Shown in pieces: positions 39,178 through 47,244 of a stretch of DNA of 64,000 nt. This DNA comes from Pseudenterobacter timonensis (lineage in GTDB: Bacteria > Pseudomonadota > Gammaproteobacteria > Enterobacterales > Enterobacteriaceae): positions 186,001 through 250,000 of the forward strand of contig NZ_FCOP01000013.1 in the NCBI RefSeq assembly GCF_900021175.1. The letters run 5' to 3'. A program made the translations under genes and the position numbers. Under the pieces are notes generated by a model. That model saw nothing but the letters and a program-made list of their open reading frames with translations, did not search any database and was not told the origin of the DNA. How positions within the stretch are numbered: the first letter of the stretch is position 1; each line of letters begins with the position of its first letter.

Positions 39178-39636
39178 ATGACGATCGCGGATATCGTACT
39201 GGTTCTCTTTATTGCCGCTCTTCTGGCTTATGCCATTTATGACGAATTTATTCTGCCCCGCCGTTACGGCGAGACGCTGCTCTCCCTCCCCCTTCTGCGT
39301 CGTGGCCGGGTTGATGGTGCTATCTTCGCCGGGCTGCTGGCGATCCTGATTTACAATAATATGATGAACCACGGCGCATTATTAACCACATGGTTATTAT
39401 GTGCGCTGGCCTTAATGGCGATCTATCTCTTCTGGATCCGTACGCCGAAGATTATCTTTAAATCGACTGGCTTTTTCTTCTCCAGTGCCTGGATAGAATA
39501 TAACCGTATTAAAGAGATGAATTTATCGGAAGATGGGGTGCTGGTGATGCAATTAGAGCAGCGCCGCCTGCTGATTCGGGTGAAGAATATTGACGATCTG
39601 GAAAAGATATACAAACTTCTCATAAGAACTCAATGA
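39178..39636 (+). CDS. yobD: YobD, UPF0266/DUF986 membrane protein
   Basis: A 152-residue inner-membrane protein with three hydrophobic helices (about 5-24, 45-61, 66-87) and a soluble C-terminal domain ([18 protein letters not shown]). Function is unknown. It is immediately behind the man operon terminator with its own GGAGG ribosome site, so read-through could co-express it with manXYZ. It is followed by the MntR-controlled mntP region. Confidence 0.92.
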   Translation: MTIADIVLVLFIAALLAYAIYDEFILPRRYGETLLSLPLLRRGRVDGAIFAGLLAILIYNNMMNHGALLTTWLLCALALMAIYLFWIRTPKIIFKSTGFFFSSAWIEYNRIKEMNLSEDGVLVMQLEQRRLLIRVKNIDDLEKIYKLLIRTQ

Positions 39637-39641
39637 GTTAC

Positions 39642-39663
39642 ATTCATAGCAAAGGCTATATCT
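39642..39663 (+). promoter_or_regulatory. MntR box 1 upstream of mntP
   Basis: ATTCATAGCAAAGG plus CTATATCT matches the E. coli MntR box (AAACATAGCAAAGGCTATGTTT) at 18 of 22 positions by my count, including the whole central core. It starts 5 bp after the yobD stop. Confidence 0.85.
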
Positions 39664-39684
39664 GGCAGGTATCTGGCGGCCGCT

Positions 39685-39706
39685 AAATATAGCCATCGCT
39701 ATATTT
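39685..39706 (+). promoter_or_regulatory. MntR box 2 upstream of mntP
   Basis: AAATATAGC-CATC-GCTATATTT is a perfect inverted repeat matching the MntR box arms. It lies 43 bp (about four helical turns) downstream of box 1. Confidence 0.8.
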
Positions 39707-39837
39707 ATTCGCCCATACGGCGCAAATATTTAACCAGAATTTCACTCTTTAACCAAAATGAAAATCGTTATCACATTCTGGCGTAAATAAGCCTTTCAGA
39801 AAGTTGTTTTATATTCTCAAATTATGTTAAGGTTGCG

Positions 39838-40000
39838 CCCGTCGTTGGGGAGTAGCCGATTTCCTGCTTTCAGGAAATGTACGTGTCAACATGCTCGTTG
39901 AAAAACGTGGCGCGTACGGATCGTTTTGCACACCGTGTGCAGAAGGTCAGGCGAGACCATAGATGCATCAACTGCTGTTTACTGGGGGCAGTGATGCGTC
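39838..40000 (+). ncRNA. yybP-ykoY manganese riboswitch of mntP
   Basis: The leader carries the conserved core TTGGGGAGTAGCC, GTACGTGTCAACATGCTCG, GTGGCGCGTACGGA and GGCGAGACCATAG of the yybP-ykoY (manganese-sensing) aptamer. It is followed by an expression platform: GATGCATCAACTGC can pair with GCAGTGATGCGTC (39962-40000), enclosing the GGGGG ribosome site and the first possible start codon. High Mn2+ should open it and raise MntP synthesis. Boundaries are approximate. Confidence 0.93.
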
Positions 40001-40029
40001 ATATGGATATCCCCGGTCTGGACGCGCTA

Positions 40030-40596
40030 ATGAATCTTTCCTCCACGCTTCTGCTCGCTTTTGGCATGTCAATGGATGCTTTCGCAGCCTCAATTGGCAA
40101 AGGCGCCACGCTCCACAAACCGAAATTTTCCGAAGCCCTGCGCACCGGCCTGATCTTTGGTGCAATCGAAACGCTGACGCCACTTATTGGCTGGGGGCTG
40201 GGTATGCTGGCCAGCCGCTTCGTGCTCGAATGGAACCACTGGGTCGCCTTTATTCTGCTGCTTTTTCTTGGCGGCCGTATGGTGATAGAGGGAATACGCG
40301 GTAACGACGACGAAGAGTGCGAGCCGCTGCAGCGTCACGGCTTCTGGCTACTGGTCACCACCGCCATCGCCACCAGTCTGGATGCCATGGCGGTCGGCGT
40401 CGGGTTGGCCTTTCTGCAGGTTAATATCGTTGCCACCGCGCTGGCCATCGGCTGCGCCACGCTCACCATGTCCACGCTGGGGATGATGATCGGTCGTTTT
40501 ATCGGCCCGCTGCTGGGCAAACGGGCCGAAATTCTCGGCGGGATCGTACTGATCGGTATTGGCGTCCAGATCCTCTGGACCCATTTCGCGGGTTAA
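40030..40596 (+). CDS. mntP: MntP, manganese exporter
   Basis: MntP pumps Mn2+ out of the cell when it is in excess. The 188-residue protein has six membrane helices with two related halves, each with acidic motifs ([16 protein letters not shown] and [15 protein letters not shown]). ATG 40030 gives the K-12 length. In-frame ATGs at 39994 and 40003 would add 9-12 residues, and the first has a GGGGG ribosome site inside the riboswitch hairpin, so the true start is uncertain. It is controlled by two MntR boxes and a manganese riboswitch. The 3' end overlaps convergent rlmA by 4 bp. Confidence 0.95.
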   Translation: MNLSSTLLLAFGMSMDAFAASIGKGATLHKPKFSEALRTGLIFGAIETLTPLIGWGLGMLASRFVLEWNHWVAFILLLFLGGRMVIEGIRGNDDEECEPLQRHGFWLLVTTAIATSLDAMAVGVGLAFLQVNIVATALAIGCATLTMSTLGMMIGRFIGPLLGKRAEILGGIVLIGIGVQILWTHFAG

Positions 40597-41405
40597 TCGT
40601 CACGCTGCCAGCAATGGATACTGAAATCGGTCTGGCAGCTAAAGAGCGCCTGCTGCGCTAATGTCTCCCACACCTGCGGTTTCGCGCGCCAGGCAAAGGG
40701 CGTCATCTGCAGCAACGCCACCGCCTCCTGTCCCGTGAGGCGCATCTCGTACTCCAGCGACTGCGCATGGCGCAGGGTAAACCCCTCCAGCGCTTCCGCG
40801 TGTGGCGCGTGCAGGCGAACCTCGTCGTATATCAACCCCTTCAGCGCCATCAGATGACGCGGCCCGGGGGTGACGGTCACCACCCAGCCACCCGGTTTAA
40901 CCACCCGCGCCAGCTCCTCCCCTTTACAGGGCGCATAGATGCGGATAACCAGATCCTGGCTTGCCGCCTCGAACGGCAGGCGATGACTTGACGCGACGCA
41001 GAAGCTCACCTGCGGGTAGCGTCGGGCCGCCGCGCGAATGGCGGATTTAGAGACATCCAGCCCCACAGTGTGACCGCCCCGGCCTGCAACGACATCGGCA
41101 AACGCGGCCGTGTAATAGCCTTCGCCGCAGCCAATATCGAGTACCGAGGCCCCTTCCCCCAGCTCGCCCGCTATCCACCCGACCAGAGCATCGCGCAGCG
41201 GCTGGTAGTGGCCAGCATCAAGAAACGCCCGCCGCGCCTGCATCATCTCCGCGTTGTCGCCCGGGTCACGGGATCGCTTGTGCTGCACCGGCAGCAGGTT
41301 AACGTAACCCTCTTTCGCCCTGTCATAACGATGCCCCTGCGGACAGACATAGCTCTTTTCGGCGCGCGTCAGCGGCGCGTGGCATAGGGGACAGGTGAAC
41401 GACAT
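40593..41405 (-). CDS. rlmA: RlmA, 23S rRNA G745 N1-methyltransferase
   Basis: RlmA methylates N1 of G745 in helix 35 of 23S rRNA, using S-adenosylmethionine. The 270-residue protein has an N-terminal zinc finger (Cys5, Cys8, Cys21, His25) and a Rossmann methyltransferase domain with [15 protein letters not shown]. It lies downstream of the PBP3-like gene on the same strand, 62 bp away with a hairpin between. Confidence 0.96.
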   Translation of the reverse strand: MSFTCPLCHAPLTRAEKSYVCPQGHRYDRAKEGYVNLLPVQHKRSRDPGDNAEMMQARRAFLDAGHYQPLRDALVGWIAGELGEGASVLDIGCGEGYYTAAFADVVAGRGGHTVGLDVSKSAIRAAARRYPQVSFCVASSHRLPFEAASQDLVIRIYAPCKGEELARVVKPGGWVVTVTPGPRHLMALKGLIYDEVRLHAPHAEALEGFTLRHAQSLEYEMRLTGQEAVALLQMTPFAWRAKPQVWETLAQQALFSCQTDFSIHCWQRDD

Positions 41406-41424
41406 GACAACTCCGGTGCAATGA

Positions 41425-41454
41425 CAAAGGGCGAAAGTGTAACGCTATTCGCCC
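41425..41454 (-). terminator. Hairpin after the PBP3-like gene
   Basis: On the minus strand GGGCGAA and TTCGCCC pair across a 12-base loop and are followed by TTTGTC, 14 bp after the stop codon. Confidence 0.55.
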
Positions 41455-41467
41455 GGCTATAAAATGG

Positions 41468-43186
41468 CTATCTCATGACGATGAGGTGATCGGAATCGGG
41501 CGGTAGTCCATCCGGCTTGATATTTTCGAGGCGCAGTACGTCTCCCATAATCTGGCTGAACACCGGCGCCGAGACCGCACCACCATAATAGCTGCCGTTC
41601 TGCGGATCGTTTATTACCACCGCCAGCGCAAAGCGCGGCCTGCTTGCCGGGGCGACGCCAGCGGTATAGGCGACATATTTGTCGACATATTTACCATCTT
41701 CATCAATTTTTTTCGCGGTTCCCGTCTTGATGGCGACGCGGTAGTCGCGCACCGCCGCCTTGATCCCCCCGCCGCCCGGCAGGGCCACGCTCTCCATCAT
41801 ATGTTCCACCTGGTGGACAATGCCGGCAGGCATCACCTGGTGCCCCATTACCGGCGGATCGATACGGGTAATAGAGAGCGGACGCTCCAGGCCAAAGCTG
41901 CCGATAGTCGCGTATACATGCGCCAGCTGCAGCGGCGTAACCATCAGCCCATAACCAAAGGCAAAGGTGGCGCGATCGAGCTGGCTCCAGAATTTACGGT
42001 GCGGCAGCATGCCGCTGCTCTCCCCCGTCAGCCCCAGGCCCGTGGTTGTGCCGAATCCAAAGCCTTTGTAGGTGTCAAGCAGGTGTCTGACCGGCATCGC
42101 CAGCGACAGGCGGGAAACCCCCGTGTCGCTCGATTTTTGCAAGATCCCGGTCAGCGTCAGCTCCGGATAATAGCCCACGTCACGGATGCGGTGTCCATCC
42201 AGGGTATAAGGATGCGTGTCGATGACGCTGTCGGGTTGTACCAGCCCCTGCTGAAGCGCCGTCATCAGTACCAGCGGCTTTACGGTGGAGCCAGGTTCGA
42301 AGGTGTCGCTAATGGCGCGATTACGGAAATCATTAAGCGTCGCCCCCTCGCGGTTATTGGGGTTGAAATCCGGGTAGCTCGCCATGGAGAGGATCTCCCC
42401 GGTCTGGACATCGATCAGCACCGCCGCCCCGGACTCGGCTTTGTTCCACGCCACCGCGTTATCGAGCGCATCCTCCACAATGGTCTGCAGGCGCTCATCA
42501 ATACTGAGCTGAATATTGTGCGCGGGCACCGGTGGCACCTCGGTGAGATTTTCTATCACGCGACCGAAGCGATCCTCCCTCACCCGCCTCACGCCGGGCT
42601 TGCCGGTAAGCTGGGCGTTAAAGCTTTTTTCAATGCCTTCGATCCCCTGCCCGTCGATATTAGTAAAACCGATAAGGTTGGCCGCCACGTGTCCCGCCGG
42701 GTAAAAGCGCCGGGATTCGTCCCGTAAATTGATGCCGGGCAGTTTGAGCCGGTCTATCCACTGCGCCTGCGCGGGATCAACCTGCCGGGCAAGATAGATG
42801 AAACGCCCTTGCGGGTTACTGTTAATACGTGCCGCCAGGGTACCAAGCGAAAGGTGCAGCGCGTTCGCCAGCGCCTTCCAGCGGTTATCGTACCCCACCC
42901 CGCCTTTCGCCAGCACCGTTTTCGGATCGGCCCAGACCGCCCGCACCGGCACGCTGACGGCCAGCGGCCGCCCTTCGCGATCGGTGATCATCCCCCGCGG
43001 CGCGTCAATGGGCAACTCACGCAGGGAGCGCATATCCTCCTGCTTCACCAGGGGATCAGGTTTGATGATCTGCAGCCAGGCGACCCGTCCCAACAGGAAA
43101 GCCAGACTCAGGAGGATAGCCAGACACAGCAGCGCAAAGCGAGTCGGGGTGAAATTTCCGACGGGCGTAGAGGTTTTAATTTTCAA
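41468..43186 (-). CDS. PBP3-like (PBP3SAL-type) peptidoglycan transpeptidase
   Basis: A 572-residue class B penicillin-binding protein, a paralogue of FtsI. It has a short cytoplasmic N-terminus, one membrane helix (about 15-37), the class B dimerisation domain (RGMITDREGRPLAVS) and a transpeptidase domain with SxxK in EPGSTVKPLV and KTG in AIKTGTAKK. The middle motif reads SSD (LQKSSDTGVSR) where FtsI has SSN. Location beside rlmA and cspC matches the Salmonella gene for PBP3SAL, which supports division at acidic pH inside host cells. The start is probably TTG 43186 after TGGAG; another TTG at 43210 is possible. Confidence 0.85.
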   Translation of the reverse strand: MKIKTSTPVGNFTPTRFALLCLAILLSLAFLLGRVAWLQIIKPDPLVKQEDMRSLRELPIDAPRGMITDREGRPLAVSVPVRAVWADPKTVLAKGGVGYDNRWKALANALHLSLGTLAARINSNPQGRFIYLARQVDPAQAQWIDRLKLPGINLRDESRRFYPAGHVAANLIGFTNIDGQGIEGIEKSFNAQLTGKPGVRRVREDRFGRVIENLTEVPPVPAHNIQLSIDERLQTIVEDALDNAVAWNKAESGAAVLIDVQTGEILSMASYPDFNPNNREGATLNDFRNRAISDTFEPGSTVKPLVLMTALQQGLVQPDSVIDTHPYTLDGHRIRDVGYYPELTLTGILQKSSDTGVSRLSLAMPVRHLLDTYKGFGFGTTTGLGLTGESSGMLPHRKFWSQLDRATFAFGYGLMVTPLQLAHVYATIGSFGLERPLSITRIDPPVMGHQVMPAGIVHQVEHMMESVALPGGGGIKAAVRDYRVAIKTGTAKKIDEDGKYVDKYVAYTAGVAPASRPRFALAVVINDPQNGSYYGGAVSAPVFSQIMGDVLRLENIKPDGLPPDSDHLIVMR

Positions 43187-43331
43187 CTGAACTCCAGAGC
43201 AAACGAGCAACGCCCTGATTTAACGGGAAAAGAGAGGGTGTCTGGGAGAAAACAGTGCTACGAATGTCTAAGCTTTGCAACAACGTGCTAACAGCGGGAC
43301 AAATGAGAAACATTTTGTAAAAGAGGGGCGT

Positions 43332-43357
43332 AAAAAAGCCCCGCACAGGCGAGGCTT
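43332..43357 (-). terminator. Terminator of yobF-cspC
   Basis: AAGCCTCGC-CTGT-GCGGGGCTTTTTT on the minus strand, about 45 bp after the cspC stop. Confidence 0.88.
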
Positions 43358-43403
43358 GTTCTGACGAGGCACGCGAGCGTGTTGCTCGTTAGCAGAGGTT
43401 CGA

Positions 43404-43613
43404 TCAGATAGCGGTTACGTTAACAGCAGCCGGACCTTTCTGGCCGTCCTGAATTTCGAACTCAACGTTCTGGCCTTCAGCCAGGGTTTTGAAGCCATTA
43501 CCCTGGATTGCAGAGAAGTGTACGAACACATCTTTGCTGCCGTCTGCAGGAGTAATGAAACCAAAGCCTTTAGACTCGTTGAACCACTTAACTTGACCTT
43601 TAATCTTTGCCAT
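43404..43613 (-). CDS. cspC: CspC, cold-shock-family RNA chaperone
   Basis: A 69-residue OB-fold protein, expressed constitutively in E. coli, that binds single-stranded RNA and stabilises messages such as rpoS. RNP1 (KGFGFIT) and RNP2 (VFVHFSAI) are intact. The sequence agrees with K-12 CspC as far as I can recall it. The ATG at 43613 follows AAGGA. It is the second gene of yobF-cspC. Confidence 0.97.
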
Positions 43614-43653
43614 TTGCAAAATTCCTTAGAGAGTTTTCTTCGCCCGCAGGCAT

Positions 43654-43770
43654 TTACTGAGTTAAAACTGAGACATTACTGCTTGAGGCACTAATATAAG
43701 GTTCGGCAGAGAAGCGGTATTCAACGACAACGTGTTTACTCAGGACTTCTATACTGAAAATGCCACACAT
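43654..43770 (-). CDS. yobF: YobF, small heat-responsive protein
   Basis: A 38-codon gene beginning [20 protein letters not shown], clearly related to K-12 YobF, which is induced by heat and other stress and co-transcribed with cspC. The C-terminus differs: it ends ...NVSVLTQ, about nine residues earlier than the 47-residue K-12 protein. cspC begins 40 bp downstream, so the message is bicistronic. Function is unknown. Confidence 0.85.
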   Translation of the reverse strand: MCGIFSIEVLSKHVVVEYRFSAEPYISASSSNVSVLTQ

Positions 43771-44295
43771 AGACAGAACTGTACCTCGTTTGACCCTAAC
43801 CGTGTTATCACACACAACGTTAAATATGGCAAGCCATTTTTAAACGTGTCTCGATCCGCCGCACAATTCCTCACGTTGACTTGCTACAAACTGAGCAATT
43901 ATGCGATTTAACTCTATGCACACGCCAGAGCGCGCGCGGCCTGGTCGTGTCTTCCAGAGCCGCTGTAATCTAAGACTTTTTTACCATAGCTCATACGCTT
44001 TGATCCGTCCAGTCAGCAATGAAAATTTCTTAATCGCAACAATTGAGTTAGAACAATTTATGCAAAGTTATGCACTATTGTTTGTAAAGAAGAGGTGCAG
44101 CAAACGAAGTATTGCCGCTTAAATTGCCCTTAACATTTTCGGGATTAAACGACACGTTAATAATTCGGTTAATGCACCAGAATAATGAATTTTTTATGTA
44201 CGCGCTTCATAACGGGGCGTTAAAAAGAGTCTTAAAACGTTTTGAAAAAAATAAAACATCGCGGGTGCATAATATATTCCAGCGTAACGACGGGA
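43771..44295. other. AT-rich spacer upstream of yobF
   Basis: This stretch of 525 bases is much richer in A and T than its surroundings. It carries the candidate yobF promoter near its left end. Two plus-strand open frames of about 70 codons (from 43901 and 44112) have neither good ribosome sites nor recognisable protein character. I find no convincing gene. A long cold-shock-type leader, an unannotated small RNA, or flanking DNA brought in with the neighbouring hydrolase gene are all possible. Confidence 0.5.
43804..43832 (-). promoter_or_regulatory. Candidate promoter of yobF-cspC
   Basis: On the minus strand TTGCCA (43832-43827), a 17-bp spacer and GATAAC (43809-43804) lie about 35 bp upstream of yobF. 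TGTGATAAC also gives an extended -10. Confidence 0.45.
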
Positions 44296-45285
44296 TTACA
44301 AGGATATGTATTGCCCGATTTTCATAACGCTAAAGTTATTGTTTAACGATGCTACATTACCAAGGGCTTCGTTTAACTCACGCACCGGTGCATCCAGCGA
44401 TTCATCGGCAAGCTCAAAAACGCCCCAGTGAATGGGAAAGGCGCGCGGCTCGCCAAGCTGCTGCCAGAGCGCCACGGCGGACTGAGGATCCATGTGGTGC
44501 GGCGACATAAACCAGCGCGGCGCATAGGCGCCCACCGGAATGGCGGCGGCATCGATTTTTCCCAGCCGCTGCGCGATGGTTAAAAGCTCCGGCGTATAGC
44601 CCGTATCGCCGCTAAACCAGAAGCGCCGCAGCTCCCCCTCTATCACCCAGCCACACCACAGCGAGCGGTTGCGATCCCATAAGGTGCGCATGCTCCAGTG
44701 TTGTGCCGGGACAGCCGTCACCGCCATTCCCTGAAAAATAACGCACTGCCACCAGTCCAGCTCGATAATATTTATCGCCCCCCGGCGGCGAAACCAGGCG
44801 GCCAGCCCCAGCGGAACAAATACCGTGAGCCGGGGAAAACGTCGCAGGAGCTGGCGAACCGTTGCGTCATCCAGATGATCGTAATGATTATGGGAGATCA
44901 GTAACGCATCAAGTTCGGGAAGGTTTTCCACCAGCACCGGAGAGGGCGTTTTACGTAAAGGGCCATGCCAGGAGACAGGAGAGGCGCGAGAAGAGAGAAC
45001 AGGATCGGTTAACAGGTAACGGCCATTGATTCGCAGCAGAACAGTGGCGTGTCCCAGCCACCAGGCGCCATCTTCGGGCAGGTCGTTAAACTCAAAGGGT
45101 TGCCACCACTGCGCGCTAAAGGCCTCATAGCCTGCCGCAGGCGGCTTTGGCAAACCAGCCGCTTTACGCTCTCTGCGCCAGCGTTCGAGATCGCCTGGCT
45201 GATGACCCACCGGCGCGCTATTGCGAAAGCCGTCGGGAGTGTGATGCGCAAGAGAGGGGTTATACCACGGATTTTTCCACGCCAT
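44296..45285 (-). CDS. Metallo-beta-lactamase-fold hydrolase (NAPE-PLD/RomA-like)
   Basis: A 329-residue cytoplasmic protein of the Lactamase_B_2 group. The binuclear metal site is complete: HNHYDHLDD, PAQHWSMRTLWD, WFSGDTGYTPE and PIHWGVFEL. The long N-terminal arm (PWYNPSLAHHTPDGFRN) is typical of NAPE-PLD and RomA relatives. Its substrate is unknown. A phospholipase D-like or lactonase-type activity is only inferred from the fold. It is not romA itself, because ramA is not adjacent. It sits between the AT-rich spacer and yebO, where K-12 has nothing, so it is an insertion into the yobF-yebO-mgrB neighbourhood. It starts 22 bp after the yebO stop and may be co-transcribed with yebO. Confidence 0.82.
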   Translation of the reverse strand: MAWKNPWYNPSLAHHTPDGFRNSAPVGHQPGDLERWRRERKAAGLPKPPAAGYEAFSAQWWQPFEFNDLPEDGAWWLGHATVLLRINGRYLLTDPVLSSRASPVSWHGPLRKTPSPVLVENLPELDALLISHNHYDHLDDATVRQLLRRFPRLTVFVPLGLAAWFRRRGAINIIELDWWQCVIFQGMAVTAVPAQHWSMRTLWDRNRSLWCGWVIEGELRRFWFSGDTGYTPELLTIAQRLGKIDAAAIPVGAYAPRWFMSPHHMDPQSAVALWQQLGEPRAFPIHWGVFELADESLDAPVRELNEALGNVASLNNNFSVMKIGQYISL

Positions 45286-45307
45286 TTCCCCTCCCCCTGC
45301 TCATCCG

Positions 45308-45592
45308 TTAGCGTTCAGCGACCAGACGAACGAACTCATCATCTTTTTTCGCGTCGGCTTTGACGCGAAGTTCCGCTTTCTCTTCCGGCTCGTTCGCCTC
45401 ACACAGGCGACGCAGGAGCGCATTTTGCCGCTTCTGCTGATCGAGAAGCGCCTCCAGCAGCTCAATTTGCTCGGAAGTGCGGGAGCTGGCCCGGTTAACA
45501 AAGAACCAGAGCACCAGTCCGACGATCATCATTACTGCCGAAACGACCAGGGAAGCGATGTTCAGCATCCCGGCGTTGAGTAACTCACTCAT
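45308..45592 (-). CDS. yebO: YebO, small inner-membrane protein
   Basis: A 94-residue protein with one membrane helix (about 12-33, IASLVVSAVMMIVGLVLWFF). A cytoplasmic coiled-coil-like segment (SSRTSEQIELLEALLDQQKR) and a charged tail ending VRLVAER follow. Function is unknown. In K-12 it lies beside mgrB and yobF as here, except for the inserted hydrolase gene. Confidence 0.92.
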   Translation of the reverse strand: MSELLNAGMLNIASLVVSAVMMIVGLVLWFFVNRASSRTSEQIELLEALLDQQKRQNALLRRLCEANEPEEKAELRVKADAKKDDEFVRLVAER

Positions 45593-45665
45593 TTCACCAC
45601 CTCAATAAAAGCGCCCATTCTACCACTGGCGCAAAGGAAGGAAATCGTCTGCCATAAAAAGAGGG

Positions 45666-45809
45666 CTACCAGGGGATAAACTTATTGATTGCACATATGC
45701 CGGTAAAGAACTGTACATCCTGATCGCACAACACATTGATCGTCTGCGTCCACAAAAAGAGGCAGGCGATAAGCACAATAATCAGGATCACCCAGCGTAT
45801 TTTTTTCAC
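45666..45809 (-). CDS. mgrB: MgrB, feedback inhibitor of PhoQ
   Basis: A 47-residue inner-membrane peptide that binds the sensor kinase PhoQ and dampens PhoPQ signalling. Its loss causes polymyxin resistance in Klebsiella and relatives. One membrane helix (about 6-24) and the conserved cysteines Cys16, Cys28 and Cys39 are all present, with the CDQDVQFF and CAINKFIPW motifs intact, so the gene looks functional. It starts at GTG 45809 behind GGAGAGTGGA. It is divergent from yobH. Confidence 0.95.
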   Translation of the reverse strand: MKKIRWVILIIVLIACLFLWTQTINVLCDQDVQFFTGICAINKFIPW

Positions 45810-45972
45810 TCCACTCTCCAGGCTATAGCGTTATCTCTCCAGGTTAGCATGCTAATCTTAAACCGCGGCTCACTGTCACTCCTCTCCTTTATTTTTCGGA
45901 ATCATGCACTTGTTTCATATAGGAAATCTATTAGGCTTTGATCATCATTAGCATAATAAATACGAGGCAATG

Positions 45973-46212
45973 ATGCGTGTACTTCTTCGTTCGATCATGT
46001 TGCTGGCTCTTGTCTGGATCGGCCTGCTGTTGTCAGGCTATGGCGTGCTCGTGGGAAGCACAGAGAATGCCGCCGGTTTAGGTATCCAGTGTAAATACCT
46101 CACGGCTCGCGGCTCTGCTACCGCACAATATCTTCACTCTGACAGCGGAATTATCGGCCTGACAAACTGCCCGGTATTGCGCAAAAGCGAACGGGTTATC
46201 GACAACGGTTAA
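45973..46212 (+). CDS. yobH: YobH, small exported or membrane protein
   Basis: A 79-residue protein with an N-terminal hydrophobic segment (about 8-26, LLALVWIGLLLSGYGVLVG) that may be a signal anchor. A short periplasmic part with two cysteines (QCKYLTARG, LTNCPVLRKS) follows. Function is unknown; the gene is conserved beside mgrB and kdgR. I chose the second of two tandem ATGs (45973) for spacing to GAGG and agreement with K-12. Confidence 0.9.
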   Translation: MRVLLRSIMLLALVWIGLLLSGYGVLVGSTENAAGLGIQCKYLTARGSATAQYLHSDSGIIGLTNCPVLRKSERVIDNG

Positions 46213-46227
46213 TCCGGACCTGACAAT

Positions 46228-46255
46228 AAAAACGCCGCAGTAATGCGGCGTTTTT
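46228..46255. terminator. Bidirectional terminator between yobH and kdgR
   Basis: AAAAACGCCGCAGTAATGCGGCGTTTTT: an 11-12-bp stem with A and T tracts between two convergent genes. Confidence 0.92.
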
Positions 46256-46275
46256 ATGCGAATCTCCCGATAACA

Positions 46276-47067
46276 TCAGAAGGGATAGTCGTTGTAACCC
46301 ATCTGCTCAGAGATTTTCCGCGCAGCGGTGTGCAGCATAGCGACATACTCCTGCAGACGCTCTTCAGAGAAGCGCAGCGTCGGGAAAGAGATACTCAGCC
46401 CGGCGATAACCACACCGAAGCGGTCAAACACCGGAACGCCAATGCAGCGTAACCCCTCTTCCTGCTCTTCGTTATCTTCACCATAACCCTGCTCGCGCAC
46501 CTGTTCCAGGACAGTCAGCAGTTCATCTGTGCTGGTAATAGTATGCTCAGTGCTGCGCTTATACTCCACGCCATCGAGGATCTCTTTTACCTCCTCCCGA
46601 TCGCGCCAGGCCAGCAGCACTTTACCAATAGCAGTGCTGTAGAGTGGGTTACGGCGCCCGATGCGCGAATACATGCGCAGGTTATACATGGAGTCGATCT
46701 TATGGATGTAGACGATGCTGTCCTCATCCAGCGCCCCCAGGTGAATGGTCTCTTTGGTCAGGCGGGACAGTTCGCGCATCTGAATATCGGCGCTGCGGAT
46801 CAGGTCGATGTTTTGCAGGGCGCGGGCACCCAGTTCGAACAGCTTCAGGGTGAGGGAGTATTTCTCCGACTCGCCTTCCTGAGCCACATAGCCCAGGGAC
46901 TTCATGGTCTGTAAAAAGCGATAAACGGTGCTTTTTGACATCATTACTCGCTGAGAGAGCTCCGTAATACCAATTTCACGTTCTTCCCCGAGCGCCTGCA
47001 GGATGCCAAATACCTTCAGCACGGAAGAGACAGAATCTGGCTGCTTATCCAAATCTGCGATTGCCAT
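46276..47067 (-). CDS. kdgR: KdgR, IclR-type repressor of pectinolysis-related genes
   Basis: KdgR represses genes for 2-keto-3-deoxygluconate uptake and use (kdgT, kdgK, eda and others) until KDG binds. The 263-residue protein has the IclR winged helix (25-90: GITELSQRVMMSKSTVYRFL) and the effector-binding GAF-like domain. The start is ATG 47067. It is divergent from yebQ, a transporter gene that may be under its control, though no operator was recognised. Confidence 0.96.
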   Translation of the reverse strand: MAIADLDKQPDSVSSVLKVFGILQALGEEREIGITELSQRVMMSKSTVYRFLQTMKSLGYVAQEGESEKYSLTLKLFELGARALQNIDLIRSADIQMRELSRLTKETIHLGALDEDSIVYIHKIDSMYNLRMYSRIGRRNPLYSTAIGKVLLAWRDREEVKEILDGVEYKRSTEHTITSTDELLTVLEQVREQGYGEDNEEQEEGLRCIGVPVFDRFGVVIAGLSISFPTLRFSEERLQEYVAMLHTAARKISEQMGYNDYPF

Positions 47068-47244
47068 TTATCACCTCATTGCGAGTGTTTTATAAAAATC
47101 AGAACTGGTTTTTATTATAATTTCGTGGCCGTCATGCTGCAATCGCTGTGAGTTTACTTCGTTACAAATCTGCGACATAAAACCGAAATAGCAATGCTAA
47201 ACTAGTCATTCTGAAATAATTCCTCACTGGGTCTTCCACTTCCT

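Noticed and set aside
43901-44327. Two plus-strand open frames of 73 and 71 codons in the AT-rich spacer
   Set aside because: No ribosome sites, no recognisable domains, and low-complexity composition as expected for random AT-rich DNA. The second also runs into the 3' end of the hydrolase gene.
45842-45864. PhoP box upstream of mgrB
   Set aside because: A GGTTTA half-site is present within an imperfect inverted repeat, but the second half-site 5 bp away does not fit, so the call cannot be supported by eye.
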